NCBI GenBank assembly: GCA_964425605.1
Contig: CAYRNR010000010.1
Span: forward strand, 1-64,000
Reading direction: 5' to 3'
Origin: CAYRNR01 sp964425605
Lineage (GTDB): Bacteria; Myxococcota_A; UBA796; UBA9615; CAYRNR01
Length of the DNA stretch: 64,000 bases
The translations under genes were made by a program, and so were the position numbers. The notes under the pieces were generated by a model, which was not told the origin of the DNA, searched no databases, and saw nothing but the letters and a program-made list of their open reading frames with translations. Below are positions 1 through 8,615 of the stretch, one piece after another (position 1 is the first letter of the stretch; every line of letters starts with the position of its first letter).

Positions 1-366
1 GCCTGGCAGGCCCCGGGGCCGTTCCCCACCCACCGGCGGCTCGTCCTGATCGCCGAGGACGACGCCTCGGCCGAGGCCGCCTGGCGTCTCGCCCACGGCC
101 TGGGCTACCAACGCGCGGCGGTGCTCGAGGGCGGCCAGGCGGCATGGAACGCCCGCTTCGCCGATCCCCAGGAGCCGTCCGCCGACGCCACGATCACGGC
201 CTGGGAGGACTACCGCGCCCGAAAGGCCGTCTCCCTCTACCTCTCCGGCGGTGTCGCCGCCCTCACCGCCGGCGCCGCCTCCGGCGGCGCCCCCCGCGCC
301 GCCGCTCCACCCCCCTTGCCCGTCCGCCAGGCCTCCACGGGCCCCAAGCCGGCTGAAGGCTGCTAG
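1..366 (+). CDS. Rhodanese-like domain protein, 3' part only
   Basis: The gene enters from the left edge; 121 codons are visible up to TAG at 364-366, and the start lies outside the window. The visible part has the C-terminal fold signature of rhodanese domains: a hydrophobic strand (LVLIAEDD), a helix with AAWRLAHGLGYQ, then VLEGGQAAWNARF, which resembles the usual 'LxGGxxAW' ending. After about residue 75 comes an Ala/Pro-rich low-complexity tail. The active-site loop is not in the window, so sulfurtransferase activity cannot be judged. A long palindrome starts 20 bp after the stop. Confidence 0.6.
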   Translation, partial: AWQAPGPFPTHRRLVLIAEDDASAEAAWRLAHGLGYQRAAVLEGGQAAWNARFADPQEPSADATITAWEDYRARKAVSLYLSGGVAALTAGAASGGAPRAAAPPPLPVRQASTGPKPAEGC

Positions 367-386
367 CGAAGGGAGGAAGGGGACGG

Positions 387-459
387 AAGAAAGGGGACGT
401 TCATAACTTTATGACTTGTTGGTAGAACAAGTCATAAAGTTATGAACGTCCCCTTTCTT
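387..459. repeat. 34-bp perfect inverted repeat, REP-like element
   Basis: Two perfectly complementary 34-nt arms (387-420 and 426-459) flank a 5-nt loop GGTAG. The outer end reads AAGAAAGGGGAC and the inside is AT-rich, unlike the surrounding GC-rich DNA. Shape and size fit REP-like elements spread by REP-associated tyrosine transposases; no such transposase is in the window. The right arm contains the ATG used by the following Rieske gene. A second palindrome of the same design lies at 60697-60763, also before a Rieske gene. Confidence 0.8.
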
Positions 460-858
460 TCCTCGGATCCACCACCCAGTCGCAGGCAACTCGGCCGGAT
501 TGTGCTGGGTGGGTTCGCCCTCGGCCTGACCGCCGTCCTCTCGTGGCGCTACGCGGCGTGGTCGTCGCCCGCGCGGGCGGCCGTGGTGTTCCCGCCGGCG
601 GAGGGCGACGGGATCGTCCAGCAGGGACAGGTTGTGCTGGTGCGACGGGGAGAAAAGGTACGGGCGCTGTCCGCGAAGTGCACGCACCTGGGGTGCACGG
701 TGGGTGTATCCGAGGATCGGGGGTCGCTGATCTGCCCCTGCCACGGTAGTGAGTACGACCTGGATGGCGGCGTGCTGAAGGGACCCGCGTCGCGCGCGCT
801 GGCGAGTCTGGACGTGGAGCGTCTGGACGATGGGAGCTGCCGTGTCGTCCCGATCTGA
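442..858 (+). CDS. Rieske [2Fe-2S] protein of a bc-type quinol oxidoreductase
   Basis: A 138-residue protein. A twin-arginine motif (SRRQLGR, about residues 13-19) precedes one hydrophobic helix, so it is probably Tat-inserted with the cluster domain outside the membrane. Both Rieske cluster motifs are present: CTHLGC near residue 80 and CPCHGS near residue 98. In bc complexes this subunit takes electrons from quinol. It is followed after 4 bp by a cytochrome b gene and then a 20-haem cytochrome, so a three-gene quinol-oxidising unit is likely. Oddly, its ATG lies inside the right arm of the palindrome and has no clear ribosome-binding site, so the native start may have been replaced by the repeat. 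Confidence 0.85.
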   Translation: MNVPFLSSDPPPSRRQLGRIVLGGFALGLTAVLSWRYAAWSSPARAAVVFPPAEGDGIVQQGQVVLVRRGEKVRALSAKCTHLGCTVGVSEDRGSLICPCHGSEYDLDGGVLKGPASRALASLDVERLDDGSCRVVPI

Positions 859-862
859 GGAG

Positions 863-1717
863 ATGCGAAAGCGATACGGCTTGCCGTCGATGGGGGACCT
901 CGCGGCCTCGGCGCTGCTGCTCATCGCGGCGTCGGGGATCGTGCTGGCGTTGCACTACCACCCTGGCGAGGAGGCCTACGCGTCGGTGGCGCGCATCGAA
1001 CAGGTGCTCCCGGGGGGGTGGTTCGTGCGGCGGTTCCACCACTTCGCGGGTCAGCTGCTGCTCATCGGCGCGGTGGCGCACACGGTCTCGGTGCTGTGGC
1101 GACGGCGCGAGGGGCGGTTCAAGCCGTGGCGGTGGGCCAAGGCGGTGAGCCTGCTGCCGCTGGCCCTGGCGGGCTGCTTCACCGGGTTTCTTTTGCGAGG
1201 GTCCGCAGAGGGATTCGGGGCGGCCATGGTGGCGACCGGGCTGGCCGAGTCGGTGCCGGTCGTCGGTGGCGTGCTCGCGCGATCCATCTTCAGGCCCGAT
1301 CCCCACGACTGCTCGCTGCTGCTTCCGTACATGCACCACCTGGCCACGGTGACGGTGGGGCTGTTCTACCTGTCGTCGGAGCACATCGGCCGGCTGAGGC
1401 GCCGGCCGGCGTCGCTGGCCTGGACCGCGGCGCTGGTGGCGCTGGTGGCGCTGGTGGCGGGCGTGCCCACGGGTAGCCCCCCGGACGCGGCACCGGAGGT
1501 GGTCCACGGGCCGTGGTTCTTCGTGGGCATCCAGCAGCTGCTCCACTGGCTGCCGCCGCTGCTGGCGGGGATCGCGTTGCCGGTGGTGGCGCTGGTGCTG
1601 CTGTGGGCAGTGGCGCTGGTCGGGGAGGGAACGCGGCTGCGGACGGCGCTGGTGGTGGTCCTCGGGGTCGGCCTGGTGGCCTATGTAGCGATCTCGCTGC
1701 CGGCGTTGCTGGGGTGA
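863..1717 (+). CDS. Cytochrome b (b6-type) membrane subunit
   Basis: A 284-residue membrane protein. Two His pairs fit bis-haem ligation: H59/H73 (14 apart) in FHHFAGQLLLIGAVAH and H159/H174 (15 apart) in HHLATVTVGLFYLSSEH; 14/15 spacing is typical of cytochrome b6. Additional hydrophobic helices follow, including an ALVALVALVAG run. The ATG at 863 is preferred over 830 because GAGGAG lies directly upstream and it starts 4 bp after the Rieske stop. It should oxidise menaquinol together with the Rieske protein and pass electrons to the downstream multihaem cytochrome. Confidence 0.85.
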   Translation: MRKRYGLPSMGDLAASALLLIAASGIVLALHYHPGEEAYASVARIEQVLPGGWFVRRFHHFAGQLLLIGAVAHTVSVLWRRREGRFKPWRWAKAVSLLPLALAGCFTGFLLRGSAEGFGAAMVATGLAESVPVVGGVLARSIFRPDPHDCSLLLPYMHHLATVTVGLFYLSSEHIGRLRRRPASLAWTAALVALVALVAGVPTGSPPDAAPEVVHGPWFFVGIQQLLHWLPPLLAGIALPVVALVLLWAVALVGEGTRLRTALVVVLGVGLVAYVAISLPALLG

Positions 1718-1721
1718 CGCC

Positions 1722-4700
1722 GTGAGCCAGGCGACGCGAGGGGGGCGGGTCGCGGCGCTGATCGCCGTCGGCGCGGTGCTGCTGGCGGTGCTGGGGGTGG
1801 ACCTGGTCCGGCAGCGACCCGAACGGCTGCCGGAGGAGGGGTGCATCGAGTGCCACGAGCCGGTGGCGCTGAGCCCGTCCCACCCCGAGGAGTTCGGCTG
1901 TAGCCCCTGCCACCTGGGCGATCCCCTGTACCTGGACGAGGAGCGCGCCCACCGGGGCATGGTGGCGCGGCCCAGCGAGATGGCCGTGGTGGCGCGCACG
2001 TGCGGCGTGGAGGAGTGTCACGCAGAGCAGGTGGAGCGGGTCTCGAGCGGGCTGATGGCCACCAACGCCGGGATCGGGGCGGTGCTGGCGTTCCAGTTCG
2101 GCGAGGCGGCAGATCCCGACGGCGGAGCCGCAGGCGCCCTCGCGGGCGGCATCCCGGCGCTGGATCCGGAGCAGCCGGCGGCGAGCCTGGCCGAGGACCA
2201 CTTCCGCAAGTTCTGCGCGACGTGCCACCTGCACAAGGCGCTGGGCGACCTCCCGGGTGAGATCGGCACGCGGGGCGGCGGATGTGCCGACTGTCACCTG
2301 GAGATGCCCGACGCGAGCCTGCCCGAGCGCGGCCAGCCCGGCTGGGCCGGGGACGGCGGTCCGGACGTCCACCCGAGGTTGACCACCCGCGTGGCGACCG
2401 AGGAGTGCACCAAGTGCCACAACCGCTCGGCGCGGATCGGCCTGACCTATGCGGGCCGGTTCGAGGACGAGGGGTATGCCACGCCCTACCACCGGGGCGG
2501 CCCGACGCGGCGCGAGCTGTCTGGAGGGCGCTCGTGGCAGCCGCTGCTGCCCGACGTGCACCACGAGGGGGACATGGCGTGCGTGGACTGCCACGTGGGC
2601 GCGGAGATCATGGGCGACGGCGAGGCCCACACCCACATGGAGGAGCAGCTGGTGGTGGCCTGCGAGGACTGCCACGCCCCGGAGTTCAGCGGGCCGCTGC
2701 CCGACGAGCCGATGGAGGGCAGTCCGGCGTGGGAGGCGTTCCGGTCCGCGCAGGTGAATCCCTCCTTCGACGCTGGCCCCGGCTCGCAGCTGGCCACCAC
2801 GGGAGGCGGCCTGCTGCTCCCCCACGTCCAGCTGGACGGGGACACGCCGGTGCTCGTGGGAAGGGTGGACGGCGAGCGCCGCGAGATCCCGCCCATGGAC
2901 GAGGCGTCTCACCACGCCATCGACGGGCACGAGCGCCTCTCGTGCCAGGCCTGCCACAGCGCCTGGACCCCCCAGTGTTACGGGTGCCACGAGGTGTACG
3001 ACCGCGCCGGCGTGCAGCTCGACAAGGTCTCGTGGACGGAGACCCCCGGGCGGTGGGAGGAGCGCCGGAGCTTCCTGCGGTTCGAGCGGCCCACGCTGGG
3101 GATCGGGCCGGGGGAGACGGTGCAGCCCTTCGCGCCGGGGTGCCAGGTGTTCCTCACCGAGCGCGGCGAGGGCGGCGGCGCCGAGGTGGTCGAGGGCCGG
3201 TTCCCGGCGCTGGCCATGGCCGCGTTCGATCCCCACGCCACGCGCACCGAGGTGCCCGGCTGCGCCGCGTGCCACCTGGACCCCAAGGTCCTGGGGCTCG
3301 GCGACGGCACCCTCAGGGTCGACGGCGACACGGTCGAGGTGGAGTCCGCCTGGGATCCCGAGCGTTCGGGGCTGGACGTGGCCGCCCCCCTCGATGCCTT
3401 CGTGGACGGGCAGGGACGGGCCCTGCAGACCACGTCCAGACGGGGCGCCAGACCCTTCGACGGCGAGGAACTCCGCTCGATCCTGGCGGTGGGGGCGTGC
3501 GTGGTCTGTCATGACCAGTGGGACGACCCGATCTGGGCGGACTGGGATGGGGCCGTGAGCCGTTGGAGGGGGGACCGCGGTCTGCCGTGTGCCAGAGGTG
3601 AAGGTGGAGGTGGAGGTGGAGGTGGAGGTGGAAGGGGTGATGTGAGAGGGGGGGCGAGGGTGGCGGGGGGCGAGGTGGACGGCGGCGAGGACTGTGGTTC
3701 GTGTCATCCAGCCGAGAAGGCGCGTCTGGAACGATCGCTGCACTGGACCCAGGCGGGCGTGATCAACGTCACCCGCTACCTGTGGGGCGCGCAGGATCGG
3801 GTGTCACCTCCGGTCGCGACCCTCCAGGACCTGCCCGCCGGACCTGCTACGGCCCTGCAGACCCAGCACGGCCCCGAGGACCTGGTCGACGACCTGCTCC
3901 GGCGCCGCTGCCTGCGCTGCCACCTGATGCGCGAAGGGGAGGGGGCCGACGATCTCCAGCGCCCGGCGGGATGCCGCGCCTGCCACGGCGACGACCCGCA
4001 CCCGGGCCGCCCCGCGGGCTCCGACGCGTGCCTCCGTTGCCACCACGGCGACGCGACGGGCGCCGACTACGTGGGCCTGTTCCAGGCGGACGACCATCGG
4101 GAGTACCGCGTCCCCCTGTCGGGCGGCGAGGACCGCCCCCTCGTGTACGGCCGGGACCAGCACCGCCTCGGCGCGGACCTGCACTTCGAAGCCGGGCTGG
4201 GTTGCACGGATTGCCACGGCATGACCGAGGTGATGGGACCGGCCGAGGGCCCTTCGCCGTCCCTGGCCCACGAGGCGGTGCAGGTGCGGTGCGGCTCCTG
4301 CCACGGAGGCCTGGATGGGGCCACGGACGGAGTCCCCCCCAGCGGGCTGGCGTGCGACGGGGACGAGTGCCGGCTCGCGCTGGCCGCGGGCGGTGAGCTC
4401 GCCGTGCCGCGCCTCTCCACGGACCACCCCGCCCACGATCCTGCCGCCCACGGACGCGTCACCTGCGCGGCGTGCCACTCGGCCTGGGCGGGACAGGCGT
4501 TCGGGTACCACCTGCACCGCTCCGAGGTGCCCACGTGGAACCTGTGGGAGACCCGGTCCCAGCAGGGTGATCCCGAGCTGTTCTCGCGCGTGACCGAGGC
4601 GTTGGAGCAGGCCGATCCCGCGACCCACACGCCGCACATGACCGATCGGATCACAGGCGAGGAGAAACCGGGGATCTGGGCCGGCGGCCGCACCCTGCGC

Positions 4701-5126
4701 CGCTGGGAGGAGGCGGCCCTTGGCGTCACCGCCGACGGCCGCTACGCGCCGCTGCGCCCGCGGCACGGCTTTGCCGTGACCTCGGTCGGCGCGGACGGCC
4801 TCGTCTACCTCGACTCGGTGGTCCCGACGCGCGGCGATGGTTCGGGCCCTGGCGAGGCGAGCGAGCCCTTCACCCCCCACACGACGATGCGCCAGGGCGC
4901 CGCTTGCACGCGCTGCCACGGCAACCCGCGCGCCGCGGGCCTCGGCATCGCGGCCACCGCGGACGGCGGGCCACCGCACGGGGCGACGGTTCCGGATACA
5001 CCCGCCACACCGGGCGCCCGGCTGCTCACCGCCGAGGAACAGCAGCGGCTGCTGAACCCCAGCGACGTGCAGCGCCGTGCCCAGGCCGAGCTGCTCCTGC
5101 AGCTGGGATTCGACCTCTGGTTGTGA
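1722..5126 (+). CDS. 20-haem cytochrome c, tandem-duplicated, membrane-anchored
   Basis: A 1134-residue protein starting at GTG 1722, 4 bp after cytochrome b. An N-terminal hydrophobic segment (about residues 10-27) is a signal or anchor. I count 19 CXXCH motifs plus one CX4CH (CGVEECH). The protein has two related halves: each contains a TC-A-CHSAW motif and ends with a CxxCH followed by P-x-x-x-GLG. Twelve haem motifs lie in the first half and eight in the second, where CYGCH has become FGYH. The halves are joined by a poly-Gly linker around residues 625-640. It is probably the electron outlet of the Rieske/cytochrome b unit; the final acceptor is unknown. Confidence 0.85.
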   Translation: MSQATRGGRVAALIAVGAVLLAVLGVDLVRQRPERLPEEGCIECHEPVALSPSHPEEFGCSPCHLGDPLYLDEERAHRGMVARPSEMAVVARTCGVEECHAEQVERVSSGLMATNAGIGAVLAFQFGEAADPDGGAAGALAGGIPALDPEQPAASLAEDHFRKFCATCHLHKALGDLPGEIGTRGGGCADCHLEMPDASLPERGQPGWAGDGGPDVHPRLTTRVATEECTKCHNRSARIGLTYAGRFEDEGYATPYHRGGPTRRELSGGRSWQPLLPDVHHEGDMACVDCHVGAEIMGDGEAHTHMEEQLVVACEDCHAPEFSGPLPDEPMEGSPAWEAFRSAQVNPSFDAGPGSQLATTGGGLLLPHVQLDGDTPVLVGRVDGERREIPPMDEASHHAIDGHERLSCQACHSAWTPQCYGCHEVYDRAGVQLDKVSWTETPGRWEERRSFLRFERPTLGIGPGETVQPFAPGCQVFLTERGEGGGAEVVEGRFPALAMAAFDPHATRTEVPGCAACHLDPKVLGLGDGTLRVDGDTVEVESAWDPERSGLDVAAPLDAFVDGQGRALQTTSRRGARPFDGEELRSILAVGACVVCHDQWDDPIWADWDGAVSRWRGDRGLPCARGEGGGGGGGGGGRGDVRGGARVAGGEVDGGEDCGSCHPAEKARLERSLHWTQAGVINVTRYLWGAQDRVSPPVATLQDLPAGPATALQTQHGPEDLVDDLLRRRCLRCHLMREGEGADDLQRPAGCRACHGDDPHPGRPAGSDACLRCHHGDATGADYVGLFQADDHREYRVPLSGGEDRPLVYGRDQHRLGADLHFEAGLGCTDCHGMTEVMGPAEGPSPSLAHEAVQVRCGSCHGGLDGATDGVPPSGLACDGDECRLALAAGGELAVPRLSTDHPAHDPAAHGRVTCAACHSAWAGQAFGYHLHRSEVPTWNLWETRSQQGDPELFSRVTEALEQADPATHTPHMTDRITGEEKPGIWAGGRTLRRWEEAALGVTADGRYAPLRPRHGFAVTSVGADGLVYLDSVVPTRGDGSGPGEASEPFTPHTTMRQGAACTRCHGNPRAAGLGIAATADGGPPHGATVPDTPATPGARLLTAEEQQRLLNPSDVQRRAQAELLLQLGFDLWL
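3596..3637 (+). repeat. GGTGGA microsatellite encoding a Gly linker
   Basis: About five tandem GGTGGA units within the 20-haem cytochrome gene encode an uninterrupted run of ten glycines with Gly/Arg/Val-rich flanks. It sits exactly between the two homologous halves of the protein. Such short repeats vary by slippage, so linker length may differ between strains. Confidence 0.8.
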
Positions 5127-5188
5127 CGAGGTGAAACTTCTCACGGCCCCGATGGCTCTTCATGGGTGAACCCCGGAGGACGATCACG

Positions 5189-5593
5189 ATGTCTACGACC
5201 GAACTTGGACTCACCACACGATTCGACGACGCCGGCTTCGACGACGTGGTCGAGCGCACCACCGCGGCGCTGGCCGACCAGGGCTTCGGCATCATCACCG
5301 AGATCGACGTCAAGGCCACCATGAAGAAGAAGCTCGACGTGGACGGCCTGCCCTACAAGATCCTCGGGGCGTGCAACCCCGGGTTCGCCCACAAGGCGCT
5401 GACCGCCGATCCGCAGATCGGGTTGCTGTTGCCGTGCAACGTCATCGTCTACAAGGGCGAGGACGGCTCCGTGACCGTGTCGCTGGTTCGTCCCGACACC
5501 CTGTTCGCGCTGGTGGATGATCCCCGGATGAGCGAGCTCATGGGTGAGGTCTCTTCGGCCCTGCAGCGGGCCCACGACGCCATCGTCGGCTGA
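5189..5593 (+). CDS. DUF302 family protein
   Basis: A 134-residue cytoplasmic protein without signal or membrane segments. It shows the DUF302 pattern: an N-terminal strand and helix (VVERTTAALADQGFGIITEIDVKATMKKKL), then YKILGACNPGFAHKAL and IGLLLPCNVIVYK. The family is common in sulfur-oxidising and anaerobic bacteria; its biochemical role is not established. The start at 5189 is chosen for the CCGGAGGA site 8 bp upstream. The stop lies one base from the stop of the convergent downstream gene. Confidence 0.85.
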   Translation: MSTTELGLTTRFDDAGFDDVVERTTAALADQGFGIITEIDVKATMKKKLDVDGLPYKILGACNPGFAHKALTADPQIGLLLPCNVIVYKGEDGSVTVSLVRPDTLFALVDDPRMSELMGEVSSALQRAHDAIVG

Positions 5594-5594
5594 G

Positions 5595-6320
5595 TCAGCG
5601 CGGATGGTGCGGGCAGCCGGTCGCGATGCACTCGCGGTTCTTCGCCACCTGGCTGCACGTCACCTCGGCCCTGGCGTCGAGCCGCACGGGTAGCAGGTCG
5701 CCCGACAGGGCCGCAGCCAGCTTCAGCGCCTCCAGACAGTCCCGCTGACAGCAGCGCGCCGCCTCGAACCGGGCGACGGCGCGGGTCGCGAGGGCGTGGA
5801 CGTCGAGCACCCTCTGCCGCAACGACGGCGTCATCGGCGTCGAGCCCAGGAGCACCGCGTACCCGATGGAGACGCCCGAGGGCGCACCGCACACCCCGGC
5901 CAGGCCGCAGAACCCGCCAGGGATCTTTGCCCCCCGTTCGATGGCCTTGCGCAGCGCGTCCTGCGGCAGCTCGCCGCCCGCGTTGCGGAATGCGGCCACC
6001 ATGACCGCCGGCACCAGGACGTGGTGCTCCGGGCCGTGGACGTGGAACGAGGGGTGGCTACGTATCCGCGAGAACAGCGCCAGCAGGTCGGTCTCGGTGC
6101 TGGTCTCGCACAGGTGCGCGATCACCGCGGCCGCGTCGGCCGAGTGGCACGCGTCGCAGACGAAGTGCCCCTGGGTGCACTTGGCGTCCGCGTTCTTCGT
6201 CGCTCCGCAGAACGAGCAGCGGGCCTCCGCCGACTCCTTCGCGTACACCAGCGGCGCGCCGCAGAGCATGCAGTCGTGGGAGAAGGAGCGGCCCGGAGGT
6301 TGTGCCTCGGATTCACGCAT
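5595..6320 (-). CDS. DUF5714-type Cys-rich protein
   Basis: A 241-residue cytoplasmic protein. The N-terminal 60 residues hold Cys pairs resembling small zinc ribbons (CMLCGAP, CSFCGA, CTQGHFVCDACHS). The middle contains GGFCGLAGVCGAPSGVSIGYAVLLG, and the C-terminus has RCCQRDCLEAL and CIATGCPHHPR. This layout fits the DUF5714 family, seen mainly in anaerobes; I know no assigned reaction. The many conserved cysteines suggest metal or cluster binding (inference). It is convergent with the DUF302 gene. Confidence 0.6.
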   Translation of the reverse strand: MRESEAQPPGRSFSHDCMLCGAPLVYAKESAEARCSFCGATKNADAKCTQGHFVCDACHSADAAAVIAHLCETSTETDLLALFSRIRSHPSFHVHGPEHHVLVPAVMVAAFRNAGGELPQDALRKAIERGAKIPGGFCGLAGVCGAPSGVSIGYAVLLGSTPMTPSLRQRVLDVHALATRAVARFEAARCCQRDCLEALKLAAALSGDLLPVRLDARAEVTCSQVAKNRECIATGCPHHPR

Positions 6321-6347
6321 CGCGGGAGATTCTACGCCGATGCGGGA

Positions 6348-6908
6348 TCAGATGGAGACCTCGCCGAGCAATTCGAGGGACTTGCGCGCGTGGACACGGA
6401 CGTAGGTGTCGCCGGATTCCAGCGAGGGCCGCAGCCTGGTGGCCACCCCGTCGAGCGCGTCCGGGTACTTGCCCAGCACCCGGTGCACTGCCCAGTGGGC
6501 GCCCCGCTCGAACGGCTCCTCGGTGAGGTACTGCGGAAGCATCCTCGCGTACTCGTCCACCAGGACCTCGACGTTGATCAGGATCTCGGCGAGGATCTCG
6601 GGCGCCACGCGCAGCAGCGCTCCCGACTCGTCGTTCATCCACCACATCAGCTTGCGGACCGTGTCCTTGACCCCCTCCATGTCGTCCTCGGCCATCACCC
6701 CGGCCACGAGCCCGCACGCCTCGATGGCCCGCCATCGGATCGCCTCGTCCCGGTCGTGGACCCGTATCAGGAGGTGGCGGAACGTCCGCTTCGCCCCGAC
6801 GTCTCGCGCCTGTCTCACGACGCCGTCCATGTCTCCCAGGGACAGCATCTCGCGGATGGCCTTCTTGTCGTTCCTGCGGGCCTGTACTCGATTGGGGGTC
6901 GATCGCAT
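6348..6908 (-). CDS. HEAT-like repeat protein (DVU0298-like)
   Basis: A 186-residue, mostly helical protein with motifs typical of HEAT repeats: REMLSLGDMDGVVRQARDVG, IRWRAIEACGLVAGVM and YVRVHARKSLELLG. WWMNDESGALLRVAPEILAEI resembles the DVU0298 family of deltaproteobacteria. A role as an adaptor or scaffold is a guess from fold alone. The ATG at 6908 follows GGGAG on the minus strand; a longer frame to 6944 is possible but lacks a ribosome-binding site. Confidence 0.6.
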   Translation of the reverse strand: MRSTPNRVQARRNDKKAIREMLSLGDMDGVVRQARDVGAKRTFRHLLIRVHDRDEAIRWRAIEACGLVAGVMAEDDMEGVKDTVRKLMWWMNDESGALLRVAPEILAEILINVEVLVDEYARMLPQYLTEEPFERGAHWAVHRVLGKYPDALDGVATRLRPSLESGDTYVRVHARKSLELLGEVSI

Positions 6909-6962
6909 GGTGTCTCCCGATGATTCGGGAGGTAAAAGGTGCAATCGACGTGCCAGGAGTCG

Positions 6963-7928
6963 TCAGTCGAGGCCGGCGAGGTGCCACGGCCGCGCCGCGT
7001 ACCAGCACCAGGTGAGCTCGAGCATGACCTCGGCGCCGTCCATGTAGGTCTCGTACTGGCTGAGTCCGGGGGTCGGCGCGGCGGCGCCCACGCCCGGCCG
7101 GAGGTACACGCCCCACCCGAACCGGCCCTCGGGGGAGGAGAACTCCAGCCCGATACGCATCGTGAAGCCCATGTGCAGGCCGAGGGGGATCGGCCCCCAC
7201 GATCCGATGGCGCTGAAGGCCAGCCCTGGGGCGATGGAGGGGGTGATCCATGCGCGGCCCGCCCGCCGCGGCCTGTCCCAGAAGTGGGCGTATGCGCTCA
7301 CCACGGCAAAGGGACCCACGGCGTAGATGTCCCCCCACAGCATCTGTTGCTGGGCCTGCCGGAATACCAGGGCGCCTATCTTGAACAGCACGTCGATGGA
7401 GATCTGCTTCCCGGGAAAGATGCGCAGCTCGAATCCCGGCGGCTCCACGTCCATGTGCGCCTCCTCGGACCGCACGCCGAGCACGATGCCGTTGACCGTC
7501 GAGCCGTACCCGAGCCCCCAGGCGGTGTTGAACCCGAAGCCCATCGCGCGTCCAGTCTCGGCCGGCGTCGGCTTGGTCTCGGGGTAGCTGGGTTCCTCGA
7601 CGGGTTCCTCGACGGGTTCCTCGACCGGCGCCTCGACCGGCACCTCGACCGGCACCTCGACCGGCACCTCGACCGGCTCTCCCAGGAGATGGACCATCCG
7701 CGCGATCATCGCCATGGGCAGGAGCATCGGCTCGGACGCGCTGTCCTTCAGCTGCAGTCGCACGGCCTCGGTGTCCTGCTCGATCACGGTGCCCACGAGC
7801 ACCGAGCCGTTCGTCAGGTGGATCTCGGCCTCGTACCCCGTGGACTCCTCCTCGGTCTGCGCGCCCGCGCGCACTGCGAGCAGGACCGCCATCAGCAGGA
7901 TCAATCTCGGCAACCCGGGCTGGAACAT
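6963..7928 (-). CDS. Secreted outer-membrane barrel-like protein with VEVP repeat stalk
   Basis: A 321-residue protein with a signal peptide (about residues 1-23, ending RAGAQ). Residues 25-80 form a small domain (EAEIHLTNGSVLVGTVIEQDTEAVRLQLKD) typical of proteins that handle 'bin'-like strand pairs. A proline-rich stalk of PVEV/PVEE units follows, then a C-terminal domain rich in alternating Gly and aromatic residues, as in outer-membrane barrels. It is related to the protein at 41229-41810: both have a GVYLRPG motif and a closing MLE-T-Y strand. No specific function is recognised. Confidence 0.55.
   Translation of the reverse strand: MFQPGLPRLILLMAVLLAVRAGAQTEEESTGYEAEIHLTNGSVLVGTVIEQDTEAVRLQLKDSASEPMLLPMAMIARMVHLLGEPVEVPVEVPVEVPVEAPVEEPVEEPVEEPSYPETKPTPAETGRAMGFGFNTAWGLGYGSTVNGIVLGVRSEEAHMDVEPPGFELRIFPGKQISIDVLFKIGALVFRQAQQQMLWGDIYAVGPFAVVSAYAHFWDRPRRAGRAWITPSIAPGLAFSAIGSWGPIPLGLHMGFTMRIGLEFSSPEGRFGWGVYLRPGVGAAAPTPGLSQYETYMDGAEVMLELTWCWYAARPWHLAGLD
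7591..7674. repeat. 12-bp tandem repeat encoding the VEVP/VEEP stalk
   Basis: Seven head-to-tail 12-bp units of the form GG[TC]NCCTCGAC[CG] lie within the minus-strand barrel-like gene. The three units at the left are GGTTCCTCGAC, the next is GGCGCC-type and the last three are GGCACC-type, showing local homogenisation. Each unit adds four residues to the proline-rich stalk. Confidence 0.85.
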
Positions 7929-7976
7929 CGCGCCTCCCTGGAGGAGAGGATACCAAGCCCTCGGAATCCGCCGATG

Positions 7977-8615
7977 TCAGAATCGCCAGCTCGTGGCGAT
8001 CCCGGCCGCGTGCCCCGTGGTCCAGGGCACGACGAGCGGCCCGCGCGCGGCCACCGGCGGGTTCGCGCGTCTGCTCTGCGCCGCGGTGACGATCCCCGGG
8101 ATCAGCAGCCCCACGGCCACGCCGGCGTGGGCCACGATGGAGATGGCGGGGATCAGGGCCAGGGCCGGGCCCGGACCCATTCCGTAGCTGTCGTCGTCCG
8201 GATCCGCGCCGCGCCCCGCGATGGCGAGCTCGATGGTCAGGTCGATGAGCGCCACGAGCCCCGAGTAGGCGGCGCCCTCGAAGAACCCGATGGAGAGGGC
8301 GCGTAGATCCGAGGCCCGCGTGCCGTCCCCGAGGAGCCGGTGGAAGCCGTCCACCGTGATCGGCGCGAACGGGATGCTGACGCCGTGCCAGATCGGTCGG
8401 CCGTAGGTGTACAGGTTCAGGTCGGCCCGGCTCGCGGCGACGAGCGCCAGCCCGATCCCCTGGACGGTCAGCCCGGCGACGACCATGCCGCGGCCCTGAC
8501 GCACCCTCAGCTCGGGATCCAGGACATCCTGTGCGGCGGACGTCCCCGCGCTGGACGCGGCCACCAGCAAGCCGATCACCAGCCACAGCCGGGTCACCTC
8601 GCCTGCGCGGCTCAT
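7977..8615 (-). CDS. Secreted or membrane protein of unknown function
   Basis: A 212-residue protein with a signal peptide (VTRLWLVIGLLVAASSAGTSAAQD). It has three further hydrophobic stretches, around GRGMVVAGLTVQGIGLALVAA, GAAYSGLVALIDLTIELAIA and ALALIPAISIVAHAGVAVGLLIPGIV. No family is recognised. The ATG overlaps the stop of the upstream lipoprotein gene by 4 bp, so translation is probably coupled. Confidence 0.6.
   Translation of the reverse strand: MSRAGEVTRLWLVIGLLVAASSAGTSAAQDVLDPELRVRQGRGMVVAGLTVQGIGLALVAASRADLNLYTYGRPIWHGVSIPFAPITVDGFHRLLGDGTRASDLRALSIGFFEGAAYSGLVALIDLTIELAIAGRGADPDDDSYGMGPGPALALIPAISIVAHAGVAVGLLIPGIVTAAQSRRANPPVAARGPLVVPWTTGHAAGIATSWRF

Noticed and set aside
3596..3637. 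Possible CRISPR or other functional repeat array
   Set aside because: The GGTGGA units are an in-frame coding microsatellite without spacers. No CRISPR-like direct repeats were seen in the window.
1290..3743. An 817-codon minus-strand frame
   Set aside because: It lies opposite the cytochrome genes, has shadow-type composition and no ribosome-binding site, while the plus strand has clear haem motifs.
6911..6916. TGTCTC near the HEAT-protein start
   Set aside because: A single half-site that is part of the minus-strand ribosome-binding region; no sigma-54 promoter nearby. Isolated copies at 8996 and 50331 were rejected for the same reason.
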